From contig NZ_ACYY01000007.1 in NCBI RefSeq assembly GCF_000176015.1, positions 1 through 64,000 on the forward strand: a DNA stretch of 64,000 nucleotides, read 5' to 3'. This DNA comes from Rhodobacter ferrooxidans (GTDB taxonomy: Bacteria > Pseudomonadota > Alphaproteobacteria > Rhodobacterales > Rhodobacteraceae). Under the pieces are notes generated by a model. That model did not search any database. It saw only the letters and a program-made list of their open reading frames with translations, and was not told where the DNA came from. Shown here piece after piece: positions 18,120 through 26,886 of the stretch (positions are counted from its first letter, which is position 1; each line of letters opens with the position of its first letter). Made by a program: the position numbers and the translations under genes.

Positions 18120-18968
18120 ATGACCCGCACGACCTGGACCTATTACAAGGGCGACTGGCATCAGGGGGATGTGCGCATCCTGGGGGCGGCCTCGCACGCC
18201 ACCTGGCTGGGCTCGCTGGTGTTCGACGGCGCGCGGCTGTTCGAGGGGGTGGCGCCCGATCTGGACCGCCACTGCGCCCGGGTGAACGATTCCGCCGTGG
18301 CGCTGGGGCTGATTCCGACGCTGACCGGGCCGGAAATTCAGGCGCTGGCCTTCGAAGGGCTGAAGAAATTCGCCCCCGGCACCGATGTCTATATCCGGCC
18401 GATGTATTGGGCCGAGCTTTCCGACACCGGCATCCTGCCGCCCAAGCCCGAGTCCACCGATTTCGCGCTGTGCCTTGAAGAAATGCCGATGGTGGCGCCG
18501 ACCGGTTTTACCATCACCACCACCCGCTTTCGCCGCCCCACCATGGAGGTGATGCCGGTCAACGCCAAGGCCGCCTGCCTTTACGCCAACAACGCCCGCA
18601 TGGTGCGCGAGGCGCAATCGCGCGGCTACCAGAACGCGCTGACCTGCGATGCCAACGGCAATGTGGCCGAACTTGCCACCGCCAACGTGTTCATGGCGCG
18701 GGGCGGCGAAGTGTTCACCCCGCAGCCCAACGGCACCTTTCTGGACGGCATCACCCGGCAGCGGGTGATCTGGCTTTTGCGCCGGGCCGGGGTGACGGTG
18801 CATGAAACCACCCTGACCGTGCAGGATTTCCGCGAGGCCGACGAGATCTTTTCCACCGGCAACGTCTCGAAGGTGGTGCCGGTGATCGGGTTCGACGACC
18901 GGAAACTGGCGTTCGGGCCGATCGCGCAACAGGCACGCAAACTTTACTGGGATTGGGCGAAAGCCTGA
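18120..18968 (+). CDS. Class IV aminotransferase (branched-chain/D-amino-acid type)
   Basis: PLP-dependent fold-type IV aminotransferase, 282 residues. The catalytic Lys is in MPVNAKAACLYANNARM (about residues 143-159), and the conserved ELATANVFM and GITRQRVIWLLRRAGVTVHE stretches bind cofactor and phosphate. ATG at 18120 is preferred to one at 18075, which overlaps the ATPase gene. It follows that gene by 28 bases and may be co-transcribed with the importer, which would suggest the imported compound yields a keto acid or amino acid. Branched-chain amino-acid transaminase activity is the default family guess. Confidence 0.85.
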   Translation: MTRTTWTYYKGDWHQGDVRILGAASHATWLGSLVFDGARLFEGVAPDLDRHCARVNDSAVALGLIPTLTGPEIQALAFEGLKKFAPGTDVYIRPMYWAELSDTGILPPKPESTDFALCLEEMPMVAPTGFTITTTRFRRPTMEVMPVNAKAACLYANNARMVREAQSRGYQNALTCDANGNVAELATANVFMARGGEVFTPQPNGTFLDGITRQRVIWLLRRAGVTVHETTLTVQDFREADEIFSTGNVSKVVPVIGFDDRKLAFGPIAQQARKLYWDWAKA

Positions 18969-18981
18969 AAGAGAGGACATC

Positions 18982-19392
18982 ATGGCAACCGTGAAACTGC
19001 TGACCGACGCCGAGGCCGAGGCCATTCCGCAAGTGAAGGCGGTGTTCGACGACATCCGCGCCACCCGAAAATCGGATTTCGTCAACAATTTCTGGCGCGC
19101 GCTGGCCAATCAACCGGCCTTGCTGCAAAGCACCTGGACCAGCCTGAAGGCGGTGATGGCCGCCGACAGCACCCTCGGCCCGGCGTTTCAGGAGATGATC
19201 TATATCGCGGTTTCCACCGCCAATGGCTGCAGCTACTGCATCCATTCCCACACCGCCGCCGCCCGCGCCAAGGGCATGACCGAGGCGCAACATGCCGAAC
19301 TGCTGGCGATCATCGGACTTGCGGCGCAGACCAACCATCTGGTGACGGCGTTGCAGGTGCCGGTGGACCCCGTGTTCCTGATCGAAGGCTGA
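18982..19392 (+). CDS. AhpD-like carboxymuconolactone decarboxylase family protein
   Basis: Small protein of the CMD/AhpD family, 136 residues. The redox-type CxxC is in NGCSYCIHSHTAAARAKGM (about residues 73-91), with the conserved His after it, as in alkylhydroperoxidase D-like proteins. An upstream GAGAGGA ribosome site starts the ATG 13 bases after the aminotransferase. Family members act as thiol peroxidases or decarboxylases; the CxxC and His favour the peroxidase type. Its role in this run of genes is not clear. Confidence 0.85.
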   Translation: MATVKLLTDAEAEAIPQVKAVFDDIRATRKSDFVNNFWRALANQPALLQSTWTSLKAVMAADSTLGPAFQEMIYIAVSTANGCSYCIHSHTAAARAKGMTEAQHAELLAIIGLAAQTNHLVTALQVPVDPVFLIEG

Positions 19393-19397
19393 CCCCA

Positions 19398-20372
19398 ATG
19401 GACAAGGCCCTGATCGCCTATGCCCCCGGCGGCCCCGAGGTCATGCAATGGCAAGACCTGGCCACCCCCGCGCCCGGCCCCGGCGAGGTGTTGCTGCGCC
19501 AGACCGCCATCGGGGTGAATTTCCTCGATGTCTATCACCGCTCGGGGCTTTACCCCTGGGCCACGCCCACGATGATCCCGGGGGCCGAGGCGGCAGGCGT
19601 GGTCGAGGCGGTCGGCCCCGCCGTGACCGATTTTGTCCCCGGCGACCGGGTGGCCTATGTGCTGTCAAATGGTGCCTACCGCCAGCGCCGTGTGGTGCCG
19701 GCCGAGCGGTTGCTGGCGCTGCCGGATGGCATTTCCGATGTGCAGATCGCCGGGGCACTGCTGAAGGGGCTGACGGCGCAATACCTGGTCAATGCCTGCT
19801 ATGCCGTGCAGCCGGGCGATACCGTGCTGGTGCATGCGGCGGCGGGTGGTGTGGGGTTGCTCTTGGGGCAATGGCTGAAGGCGCTGGGCGCCACCGCCAT
19901 CGGCACCGCCGGTTCGGCCGAGAAGGTGGCACTGGCCCGCCAGCACGGCTATGCCCATGTCATCAACTATCGTAGCGACGATTTCGTGGCGGCGGTGCGC
20001 GATCTGACCGCCGGGCAGGGGGTGGCCGCGGTTTACGACTCGGTGGGGCAGGACACCTGGGCGGGGTCGCTGCAATGCCTGCGCCGGCGCGGGATGTTTG
20101 TCAGTTTCGGTCAGGCCTCGGGGATGATTCAGGGCTTTGCGCTGGCCGATCTGGCCAAGGGCGGCTCGCTGTCCGCCACAAGGCCGGTGCTGTTCGATTT
20201 CATCGCCAGCCGCGCCGAACTCATGTCGCGCAGCGCTGATCTGTTCGCCCGGCTGGCCAGCGGCAGCCTGCAAACCCAGGCGCCGCACTGCCGACCCTTG
20301 CAGGAAGCCGCCGCCGCCCATGCCGATCTGGAGGCGCGGCGCACCACGGGGTCCAGCGTTTTGCTGGCCTGA
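19398..20372 (+). CDS. NADPH:quinone oxidoreductase (zeta-crystallin type)
   Basis: Zinc-free medium-chain reductase, 324 residues. The N-terminal GroES-like domain contains IGVNFLDVYHRSGLYPW, and the cofactor domain shows VHAAAGGVGLLLGQWLKALG (about residues 143-162), the hallmark AAGGVG of quinone oxidoreductases. No structural-zinc cysteines are present. It starts five bases after the AhpD-like gene, so the two are probably one transcript. It would reduce quinones or enones with NADPH in the cytoplasm. Confidence 0.9.
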   Translation: MDKALIAYAPGGPEVMQWQDLATPAPGPGEVLLRQTAIGVNFLDVYHRSGLYPWATPTMIPGAEAAGVVEAVGPAVTDFVPGDRVAYVLSNGAYRQRRVVPAERLLALPDGISDVQIAGALLKGLTAQYLVNACYAVQPGDTVLVHAAAGGVGLLLGQWLKALGATAIGTAGSAEKVALARQHGYAHVINYRSDDFVAAVRDLTAGQGVAAVYDSVGQDTWAGSLQCLRRRGMFVSFGQASGMIQGFALADLAKGGSLSATRPVLFDFIASRAELMSRSADLFARLASGSLQTQAPHCRPLQEAAAAHADLEARRTTGSSVLLA

Positions 20373-20444
20373 GCCTGCGGCAATCGGCGCTTTGCATGGC
20401 CGCCACACAGCGCCATGTTGTCGGCAATGACGCAAGAGGCCGCC

Positions 20445-21368
20445 ATGCCCGATCCAACTGCCGCTGCCGCAGGTCTTGCAGCCGAGACACGGCAGATTTT
20501 CGGCCGCGACTGGCTGTGCGCCGGTCGCGTTGAAAGCCTGCCCGATCCGGGGTGCTATCTGACGCTTCAGGTGGCCGATCAGCCGGTGGTGGTCTTGCGC
20601 GATGCCGACGGCCAGTTGCGGGCGATGCTGAACCTGTGCCTGCACCGCAAGCTGCCGTTGCTGCAAGGCCGTGGCAAGGTGGCGGCGATCACCTGCCCCT
20701 ATCATGCGTGGAGCTATCGACTGGATGGCCATCTGCGTGGCGCGTCCAGCCTGCTGGGGCAGGGGCTGTGCCAGGCGCAGACCACGCTGCACCCGCTGCG
20801 GCTGCTGGTCTGGCAGGGCTGGCTGCTGCTGACGCTGAACCCCGGGGCAGCCCGGCCCACCGAGGCGCTGGCCGAGGTGGCCCGCTGGATCGCACCTTGC
20901 GACATGACGGGTTATGCCGAGGTCCTGTGCGAAGATTTCCGCTGGCCGATCGACTGGAAGGCGCTGGCCGGCAGTTTCATCCAGAACGGCGCGCCGCTGC
21001 CCGGCGCTGCGGGTAGTCAGTCGGTGCTGGAAACCGATGTGGTGCACCTTGCTGCCGCCCAACCCGCAGGCACGCCGCTGCCGGGCGACCGGCGTCACCT
21101 GACCTGGCTGCTGGCGATCTATCCCGGCCTGCTGATCACCCTGACCCCGAAGTGCCTGTGGTATCTGTGCCTGACACCCGATGGCGCCGATGCCGTGCGG
21201 TTGCATTTTGGCGCCGCCCTCGCCCCCGGCCACCACGACGACCCCGACGCCCAGGCCCTGCTGGCACAGGTCATGACGCTGCTGCAAGCGGTGCAGGACG
21301 ACGCCCGCGACCCAGGCCTGCCCGATGGCGCCTTTGGCCGCTATCTGGCCAGTCGGCTACCGGCATGA
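20445..21368 (+). CDS. Rieske [2Fe-2S] protein with a degenerate oxygenase domain
   Basis: Protein of about 307 residues similar to the alpha subunit of Rieske non-heme iron oxygenases. The Rieske cluster motif is complete: Cys-x-His (CLH) and, 16 residues later, Cys-x2-His (CPYH), at about residues 65-87. The following region DWKALAGSFIQNG aligns with the place where active oxygenases have the two iron-binding histidines (Asp-x2-His-x4-His), but none is present. The protein may pass electrons without oxygenating, or use other ligands. ATG at 20445 with AAGAGG five bases upstream is preferred over 20415 and 20427. It converges on the glutamine-synthetase-like gene across a terminator hairpin. 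Confidence 0.8.
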   Translation: MPDPTAAAAGLAAETRQIFGRDWLCAGRVESLPDPGCYLTLQVADQPVVVLRDADGQLRAMLNLCLHRKLPLLQGRGKVAAITCPYHAWSYRLDGHLRGASSLLGQGLCQAQTTLHPLRLLVWQGWLLLTLNPGAARPTEALAEVARWIAPCDMTGYAEVLCEDFRWPIDWKALAGSFIQNGAPLPGAAGSQSVLETDVVHLAAAQPAGTPLPGDRRHLTWLLAIYPGLLITLTPKCLWYLCLTPDGADAVRLHFGAALAPGHHDDPDAQALLAQVMTLLQAVQDDARDPGLPDGAFGRYLASRLPA

Positions 21369-21380
21369 TGGCGGCCAAGG

Positions 21381-21435
21381 CCGGGGGGCTGTCTGCCCCC
21401 CGGACCCCCCGAGGATATTTGTGCAAAGGAGAATG
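21381..21435. terminator. Bidirectional terminator with dispersed ATATCC-type element
   Basis: CCGGGGGGC (21381-21389) and GCCCCCCGG (21395-21403) form a perfect nine-bp stem with loop TGTCT, between two convergent genes. It is followed by CCCCCCGAGGATATTTGTG and CAAAGGAGAATG, one copy of an element that recurs, here inverted relative to the copy at 37881, near other gene ends. Confidence 0.7.
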
Positions 21436-21480
21436 CATCGGCATCTTCCTGGACCAAATACCCATCGACCTTGGCCACAT

Positions 21481-22875
21481 TCACACCGTATGCAGGTAAA
21501 GATCGAAATCGACCTCGGAAATGGTGCGGGCGACGCGGGCGTATTCGGCGGCCTTGATGGCGGTGAAGGTGCGGTGCATGTCTTCCCCCAGCGCGAATTT
21601 CAGGAACTCCGATGCCGTCGCCGCCTCGATCGCACCCCGCCAATCGACCGGTATTGGCGGCGCGTCCTGCGGGCCGGTGTAGCCGTTGCCGGTGGTTTCC
21701 GGGCCGGGGTCGATCTGGTGCGTCAGTCCGTGGCGGATGCCGGCCAGCACGGTGGCGGCCACGAGGTAGGGGTTGGCGTCCACCCCGGCCGGGCGATGCT
21801 CGATCCGCCGGGCCTTGATGTCGCCTGCCGGGATGCGCAGCGCCACCGAGCGGTTGTTCACCCCCCAGGTCGGGCTGACCGGCGCATAGGATTGCGCGGC
21901 AAAGCGGCGCCAGGAATTGGCGTGCGGCGCGAAAACCAGCATCGACTCGCCCATGGTGGCGCGCAGGCCGCCCAGGGCGTGCAGGATGGTGTCGGACCAC
22001 TGGCCCTCCACCGCCTCGACGAACACATTCTTGCCCGCGGCGTCCAGCATCGACACATGGAAATGCATCCCCGACCCGGCATAGGCCTCGACCGGTTTGG
22101 CCATGAAACAGGCGGTGACGCCGTGGCTGCGGGCCTGCGCGCGCACGATGCGCTTCAGCCGCATCAGATCATCCGCCGCCTGCATCACATCGGCGCGGTA
22201 GTGCAGCGTCAGCTCATACTGGCCGGGGGCGTATTCCGAGATCATGGTCTCGGCCTTGATGCCGGCCAATGCGGCGGCGGCGTAGATGTCGGAAAACAGC
22301 GGCAACATGCCGTGCAGGTGATCGACCGAATAAACTTCGGTCTTGGCCGAAGCCCGCCCGTCCAGCACGTCGCGGGCGGGCTGCACCTTGCCATCCGGGC
22401 CACGGTCGTTGGCCAGCAGGAAGAACTCCAACTCGAACGCACCCGCGGGGTAAAGCCCTTCGGCGGCCAGCGCATCGACCTGCGCCTGCAAGGCGTGCCG
22501 CGGGTCGGAGGTCATCTTGGCGCCATCCAGATCATACATCGACATGAACACCTCGCCGCGCGCCGGTCTGGTGCCATGCAGCGCCACCAGCGTGCCCGGG
22601 ATCGGCCAGGCCCGAAGATCGCCATCGCCCTGATCCCAGATCAGCCCGGTTTCATGCACATCCTCGCCGCAGATATCCAGCCCCAGGATCGAGATCGGCA
22701 GGTGCCGCCCGCCCTTGTAGAACGACAGCAGTTCGTGCCGCCGGATGATCTTGCCGCGGCCGATGCCGTTGGCGTCGTGCAGCACGATGTCGAAGGCCTC
22801 GATTTCGGGATGGGCGGCCAGAAAGGCTTCGGCCTCGGCGACGGTAGAGCCCGAGGGGCTGGGGATTTGGGTCAT
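21481..22875 (-). CDS. Glutamine-synthetase-like gamma-glutamyl ligase (PuuA type)
   Basis: Cytoplasmic GS-fold ligase of 464 residues joining glutamate to an amine with ATP. The first ATP/metal motif is GAFELEFFLL, the glutamate/ammonia-site region is GSGMHFHVSML, and NNRSVALRIP with RRIEHRPAGVDANPYLVAATVLAG forms the nucleotide and glutamate sites. It is shorter and divergent from housekeeping GlnA and lacks its adenylylation loop context. Members of this group gamma-glutamylate putrescine or other amines. The upstream partner on the same strand is a class III aminotransferase eight bases away. Together they suggest amine or polyamine catabolism; the substrate is unproven. Confidence 0.85.
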   Translation of the reverse strand: MTQIPSPSGSTVAEAEAFLAAHPEIEAFDIVLHDANGIGRGKIIRRHELLSFYKGGRHLPISILGLDICGEDVHETGLIWDQGDGDLRAWPIPGTLVALHGTRPARGEVFMSMYDLDGAKMTSDPRHALQAQVDALAAEGLYPAGAFELEFFLLANDRGPDGKVQPARDVLDGRASAKTEVYSVDHLHGMLPLFSDIYAAAALAGIKAETMISEYAPGQYELTLHYRADVMQAADDLMRLKRIVRAQARSHGVTACFMAKPVEAYAGSGMHFHVSMLDAAGKNVFVEAVEGQWSDTILHALGGLRATMGESMLVFAPHANSWRRFAAQSYAPVSPTWGVNNRSVALRIPAGDIKARRIEHRPAGVDANPYLVAATVLAGIRHGLTHQIDPGPETTGNGYTGPQDAPPIPVDWRGAIEAATASEFLKFALGEDMHRTFTAIKAAEYARVARTISEVDFDLYLHTV

Positions 22876-22882
22876 GGGAAAC

Positions 22883-24256
22883 TCAGGTGAAAAGGTGGGT
22901 CAGGATTTCGTCGAAGGCGGCAATCAGCCGGTCGATCTGGCGTTTGCGGGTGGCGGGGCTGATCAGCATCATGTTGTGGAACGGCGCAATCAGGCAGCCG
23001 CGGTTCAGCAGCGCCAGATGCAGGGCGGCCTCCAGATCGGGGTGATGGGCGGTGGCGGCCTGGGTGCCATTGGTCAGCGGGCCGGGGGCACAGATGAACT
23101 CGACCCGGGCACCCACCCGCACCACATGCCAGGGCGCGCGATGGGCGTCGATCACCCGCGCAAGGCCCGCCGACAGCCGTGTGGCGCCTTTTTCCATGCG
23201 GTCATAGGCGTCTTGGGTCATCACGTCCTGCAAGGTGGCGCGCAGGCAGGCGAATTGCATCGGGTTGCCGGAAAGCGTGGTGCCCATGCCGGAATGGCCC
23301 GCGGGGCGCGTGGCATTGTAGGCGGCAAACCGTTCCGCCAGATCGGGGCGCAGGCCCCAGACGGCGGTCGGCATCCCCCCCGCCACGCATTTGCCCACCA
23401 CCAGAATGTCGGGCGACAGGCTGTGCACCCGGCCGTAACCGCCCAAGCCACTGGAGATGGTATGGGTCTCGTCCAGGATCAGCAGCGCGCCATAGCGGCG
23501 GCTGAGGGTGCGCAGGGCGTCGTGAAACCCGGCCTCGGGCAGCACCATGCAGGAGTTGGTCAGCACCGGCTCGGTCAGGATCGCGGCAATCTCGCCGCTT
23601 TGCAACGCCGCCTCGACTGCCGCCACATCGTTGAACTCGACGCAAGTGGCGGTCAGGCCAAGGTCGGCAACCTGACCCACAAGCCCTTGCCGCGCCACGG
23701 TTTTGCCGTCGCGCATCTCCACCATCGCCTCGTCCACCGTGCCATGATAGCAGCCGTTGAACACCAACACCTTGGGCCGCCCGGTGACGGCACGCGCCAC
23801 CCGCAAGGCAAAGCGGTTGGCATCGGTGGCGGTGGTGGCCACCTGCCAGCGAAAATCGCCAAAGCGTTTGGTCAGCAGCCGCCCGGCCTCCAGCGCGTCT
23901 TCGCTGGGCAGCATATAGGTCAGCCCCAGCCGCGCCTGCTTGCGGATGGCGCGGGCCACCGGTTTGGGCGAATGGCCGAACATCGAGCCGGTGTCGCCCA
24001 GGCAGAAATCATCGAGGCCATAGCCGTCGATATCGGTCAGCCGCGCGCCCTTGGCCTTGGCCACCAGCAGCGGGAAGGGCATCGGCCAGTCGGTCATCCA
24101 GTGCATCGGCACGCCGGCAAGCCAGGCCCCGGCACCCGCCGCCAGCGCCGCCCGGGTCTGCGGCCGGGTTTTGCCATAGCGCCGCGACTCGCGGCTGGCC
24201 AGCGCCTGAAGGCGGTCGGGTCGGACGCCTGCGATCAGATCGGTTTCAGCCGGCAT
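22883..24256 (-). CDS. Class III aminotransferase
   Basis: PLP-dependent fold-type I, class III aminotransferase of 457 residues, related to glutamate-1-semialdehyde aminomutase and omega-amine transaminases. LDETHTISSGLGGYG and VVGKCVAGGMPTAVWG hold the cofactor Asp and the Schiff-base Lys (about residue 280). The start at 24256 is preferred to one at 24310, because the latter would cover the candidate promoter. The gene precedes the GS-like ligase in one operon. Transamination of an omega-amino compound is expected; some members act as aminomutases. Confidence 0.87.
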   Translation of the reverse strand: MPAETDLIAGVRPDRLQALASRESRRYGKTRPQTRAALAAGAGAWLAGVPMHWMTDWPMPFPLLVAKAKGARLTDIDGYGLDDFCLGDTGSMFGHSPKPVARAIRKQARLGLTYMLPSEDALEAGRLLTKRFGDFRWQVATTATDANRFALRVARAVTGRPKVLVFNGCYHGTVDEAMVEMRDGKTVARQGLVGQVADLGLTATCVEFNDVAAVEAALQSGEIAAILTEPVLTNSCMVLPEAGFHDALRTLSRRYGALLILDETHTISSGLGGYGRVHSLSPDILVVGKCVAGGMPTAVWGLRPDLAERFAAYNATRPAGHSGMGTTLSGNPMQFACLRATLQDVMTQDAYDRMEKGATRLSAGLARVIDAHRAPWHVVRVGARVEFICAPGPLTNGTQAATAHHPDLEAALHLALLNRGCLIAPFHNMMLISPATRKRQIDRLIAAFDEILTHLFT

Positions 24257-24281
24257 GGTGCCCCCGCGGTTGCAAGCCTCC

Positions 24282-24310
24282 CTTATGCGACCTGATTTGA
24301 TCAAATTCAA
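24282..24310 (-). promoter_or_regulatory. Promoter with internal palindrome for the aminotransferase-ligase operon
   Basis: On the minus strand TTGAAT (24310-24305) and CATAAG (24287-24282) have a 17-base spacer, about 26 bases before the ATG. The perfect palindrome ATTTGATCAAAT at 24295-24306 overlaps the -35 element and spacer, an ideal repressor position. No candidate regulator gene is adjacent. The 134-base gap also serves the divergent DUF1684 gene. Confidence 0.5.
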
Positions 24311-24390
24311 GGTGGCAGATTGGCCGGGCTTGACGTGGCGGCGGCGCTGGCATGTTGTGGCCGCAGACCACCGCCACGCCGGAGCAACCG

Positions 24391-25179
24391 ATGATAGACC
24401 CCGCCTATGCCGACACCCTTGCCGACTGGCGCGCCGCGCGGCTGGCGGACCTTGCCGCCGAGGATGGCTGGCTGAACCTGACCGACCGGCTGGAGTTGAC
24501 CCCCGGCACGCATCGGGTCGGCAGCGCCGCCGACAATGACCTGGTGCTGACGGCAGGCCCGGCGCACCTGGGGGTGTTGGTGCTGGACGACGATGGCCGC
24601 GCCAGCCTGCGGACCGAAGGTGGCGCTGCCCTGCCGTTCCAGCCGCAGCCCGAAACGCCCGCCCGGCTGCGCCATGCCGGGCTGTTGCTGGAACTGCATG
24701 TGGTCGAAGGTGCCCCGGCGCTTCGGGTGCGCGACATCGACGCCCCGTATCGCCGCAATTTCAACGACTTGCGCTATTTCCCGACCAACCCGGCCTGGTG
24801 CATCCGGGCCGCTTGGCAGGCTTTCGACGCACCGCAGGCCTTGGCCATCGACATGGTGAATGGCGTGGCAAGCTCGGTCACCCTGACCCATCGCGCGGTG
24901 TTTCAGCACGACGGCCAGCGCATCGACCTGCTGCCGACGCATCTGAAGCAGGGCAAACCGATGTTCGTGTTCCGCGACCGGACGGCGGGGCAGGAAACCT
25001 ACGCCGCCTCGCGCTTCCTGTTTGGCGAGGATGCAAGCGACGGCCAGATCACGCTGGATTTCAACAAGGCCTTCAACCCGCCCTGCGCCTTTACCGACCA
25101 CGCCATCTGCCCGCTGCCGCCGCAGCAGAACATCCTGCCGTTCCGCATCGAGGCCGGGGAACTGCTGCCGCAGCTTTAA
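24391..25179 (+). CDS. DUF1684 protein
   Basis: Cytoplasmic protein of 262 residues belonging to the DUF1684 family. Recognisable family stretches are DWRAARLADLAAEDGWLNL near the N-terminus, the ...RRNFNDLRYFPTNPAW region in the middle and ITLDFNKAFNPPCAFT near the C-terminus. The ATG at 24391 (GGAG upstream) is preferred to one 39 bases earlier. It converges with the amino-acid permease gene, overlapping its end by four bases. Function is unknown; the conserved asparagine and proline motifs suggest an enzyme. Confidence 0.82.
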   Translation: MIDPAYADTLADWRAARLADLAAEDGWLNLTDRLELTPGTHRVGSAADNDLVLTAGPAHLGVLVLDDDGRASLRTEGGAALPFQPQPETPARLRHAGLLLELHVVEGAPALRVRDIDAPYRRNFNDLRYFPTNPAWCIRAAWQAFDAPQALAIDMVNGVASSVTLTHRAVFQHDGQRIDLLPTHLKQGKPMFVFRDRTAGQETYAASRFLFGEDASDGQITLDFNKAFNPPCAFTDHAICPLPPQQNILPFRIEAGELLPQL

Positions 25180-26063
25180 CGCGCCCGCATCGCCCGCCGC
25201 TCCAGCGCGCCGAACAGCGAGGCAAGGCCGAAACAGATCACGAAATAGATCGCCGCCACCAGCAGCCAGACCTCGAACATGCTGCGGGTGGTGATGCCGG
25301 CCTGCTGCGCCTGAAACGTCAGGTCGGGCACCGAGACCAACGAGGCCAGCGCCGAAAACTTGATCATCAGGATGAACTCGTTGGCCAGCGGTGCCCAGAC
25401 CCGCGCCAGCGCCTGCGGCAGGATCACCCGCCGCATGGCACTTGCCCAGCCCATCCCCAAAGCCTGCGCCGCCTCCATCTGGCCGGTGCCGACGGCGTTG
25501 ACCCCGGCGCGAATGATCTCGGCGATGAAGGCGGCGGCGTAAAGGCCGATGGCGGCGGCGGCGGACAGGAACGGCCCGATCTGCCGGGGCGGGCCGAACA
25601 ACACCTCCAGAGCCGCCAGCGTCTGCGGGCTGGCCGACCGCACCGCCGATTGCAGCCCGGTCAGCGGGATCACCTGACTGGACAGGAAAAAGTAGAAGAT
25701 GAACAGGAACACCAGCGGCGGGATGTTGCGGATCAGCCCGACATAGACCGCGGCCAGCGTCCGCGCCGTGGGGCTGGGAACAACGCGCATCAACCCGATT
25801 GCCAGCCCGACGACCAGCGCCACCACCCCGCCCCACAGCGCCAGCCGCAGCGTGGTGAACAGCCCCAGCAGGATGATGTTGGGCACCCAATCGCCACTGA
25901 CGGGGTCGCGGCGGATCACGAAATCCGCCAGCACGCCCCATTGCCAGCGGTAGTTCATGCCCGTCTGCAGCCGCGCCAGCACGAACCAGACTGCCGCCGC
26001 CACGGTGCAAAGCACCACAACGTCGATCAGCCCGAACCGTGCCTTGCCGCTGCCTGGGATCAT
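25176..26063 (-). CDS. Polar amino-acid ABC transporter permease (last gene)
   Basis: Inner-membrane permease of the HisM/GltK family, 295 residues. Hydrophobic segments include VVVLCTVAAAVWFVLARL and TARTLAAVYVGLIRNIPPLVFLFIFYFFL. The coupling loop EAAQALGMGWASAMRRVILPQAL lies near residue 205. It follows the binding-protein gene by ten bases. Together with the permease at 26887 it would form a heterodimeric channel. No ATPase is encoded in this three-gene operon. Confidence 0.9.
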   Translation of the reverse strand: MIPGSGKARFGLIDVVVLCTVAAAVWFVLARLQTGMNYRWQWGVLADFVIRRDPVSGDWVPNIILLGLFTTLRLALWGGVVALVVGLAIGLMRVVPSPTARTLAAVYVGLIRNIPPLVFLFIFYFFLSSQVIPLTGLQSAVRSASPQTLAALEVLFGPPRQIGPFLSAAAAIGLYAAAFIAEIIRAGVNAVGTGQMEAAQALGMGWASAMRRVILPQALARVWAPLANEFILMIKFSALASLVSVPDLTFQAQQAGITTRSMFEVWLLVAAIYFVICFGLASLFGALERRAMRAR

Positions 26064-26073
26064 CGGTGCGGGA

Positions 26074-26874
26074 TCACTCGGGTGCCACCTGAGCCGCCCA
26101 GTCGCGGCCCTTGAACCAGTAGTCGTAACGCTCGGTCAGGAAACCATCGGCCCAGCGGGCGTCGATCCAGTCGTTGAAGGCGGCCTGGCTGGCCGGATCG
26201 CCCTTGCGCAGCGCAAAGGCCTCGTCGCTTTGCGACACCGCCGGTTCCAGGATGCGGGCCAGCGCCGGGTCACGTTCAACCAGCAGCGCCGGTGTGGGCG
26301 TCGAGGTGAAGATCGCCTTGGCGTTGCCGTTGAAGAACTCTTGTATCTGCATGTTCTCGTCGTCGAACAGCAGGGCGGTCGCCTGCGGGAAGAAGGCCTG
26401 CGGATTGGCCGAAGAGCCGCGCCGGGCCGAGATGGTGACGCCCGCCGCGTTCACCTGCTCCAGCGTGGTGATCTCGGGCGCGACGTTGGCGTTGACCACC
26501 ACATAGGTCTGCGAATGTTCGTAGGGCTTGGTGAAATCGACGGTTTGTGCCCGTTCCTCGGTGATGGTCAGCCCGCCGATCACCACATCGAACTGCCCCG
26601 CCACCAGCGACGGGATGATGGCATCCCAGGCGGTCGGCACCAGCTCCAGCTCTACCCCCAGATCGGCGGCAAGTCGGGTGGCGACATCGACCTCGAACCC
26701 CACCAGCGCGCCGTCCTTGTTCACGAAAGCCCAGGGCACAAAGGTGCCAAGGCCGACGCGCAACACCTTGGTTTCCTTGATCTGGTCGATCACCGGCTTG
26801 TCTTCTGACCATGCTGGGGCGGCGAGGCCAAGGCCAAGGGCAAGGCTGATGGCGGTAAAGGCGCGTCTGTTCAT
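26074..26874 (-). CDS. Polar amino-acid ABC transporter binding protein
   Basis: Periplasmic receptor of the SBP_bac_3 family, 266 residues, with a Sec signal peptide (about residues 1-23, ending near APAWS). KVLRVGLGTFVPWAF starts lobe 1, followed by FEVDVATRLAADLGVELELVP and GQFDVVIGGLTITEERAQTVDFTKPY. The last of these is a strong family motif for cationic or polar amino-acid binding. It lies between two permease genes. The proximity of aru-like genes suggests arginine or a related amino acid, but the ligand is not readable. Confidence 0.9.
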   Translation of the reverse strand: MNRRAFTAISLALGLGLAAPAWSEDKPVIDQIKETKVLRVGLGTFVPWAFVNKDGALVGFEVDVATRLAADLGVELELVPTAWDAIIPSLVAGQFDVVIGGLTITEERAQTVDFTKPYEHSQTYVVVNANVAPEITTLEQVNAAGVTISARRGSSANPQAFFPQATALLFDDENMQIQEFFNGNAKAIFTSTPTPALLVERDPALARILEPAVSQSDEAFALRKGDPASQAAFNDWIDARWADGFLTERYDYWFKGRDWAAQVAPE

Positions 26875-26886
26875 CGGGGAAACCTT

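Noticed and set aside
21481-22875. Housekeeping glutamine synthetase glnA
   Set aside because: Length, divergent active-site loops and pairing with an aminotransferase rather than glnB point to a gamma-glutamyl amine ligase. The same applies to the gene at 41859.
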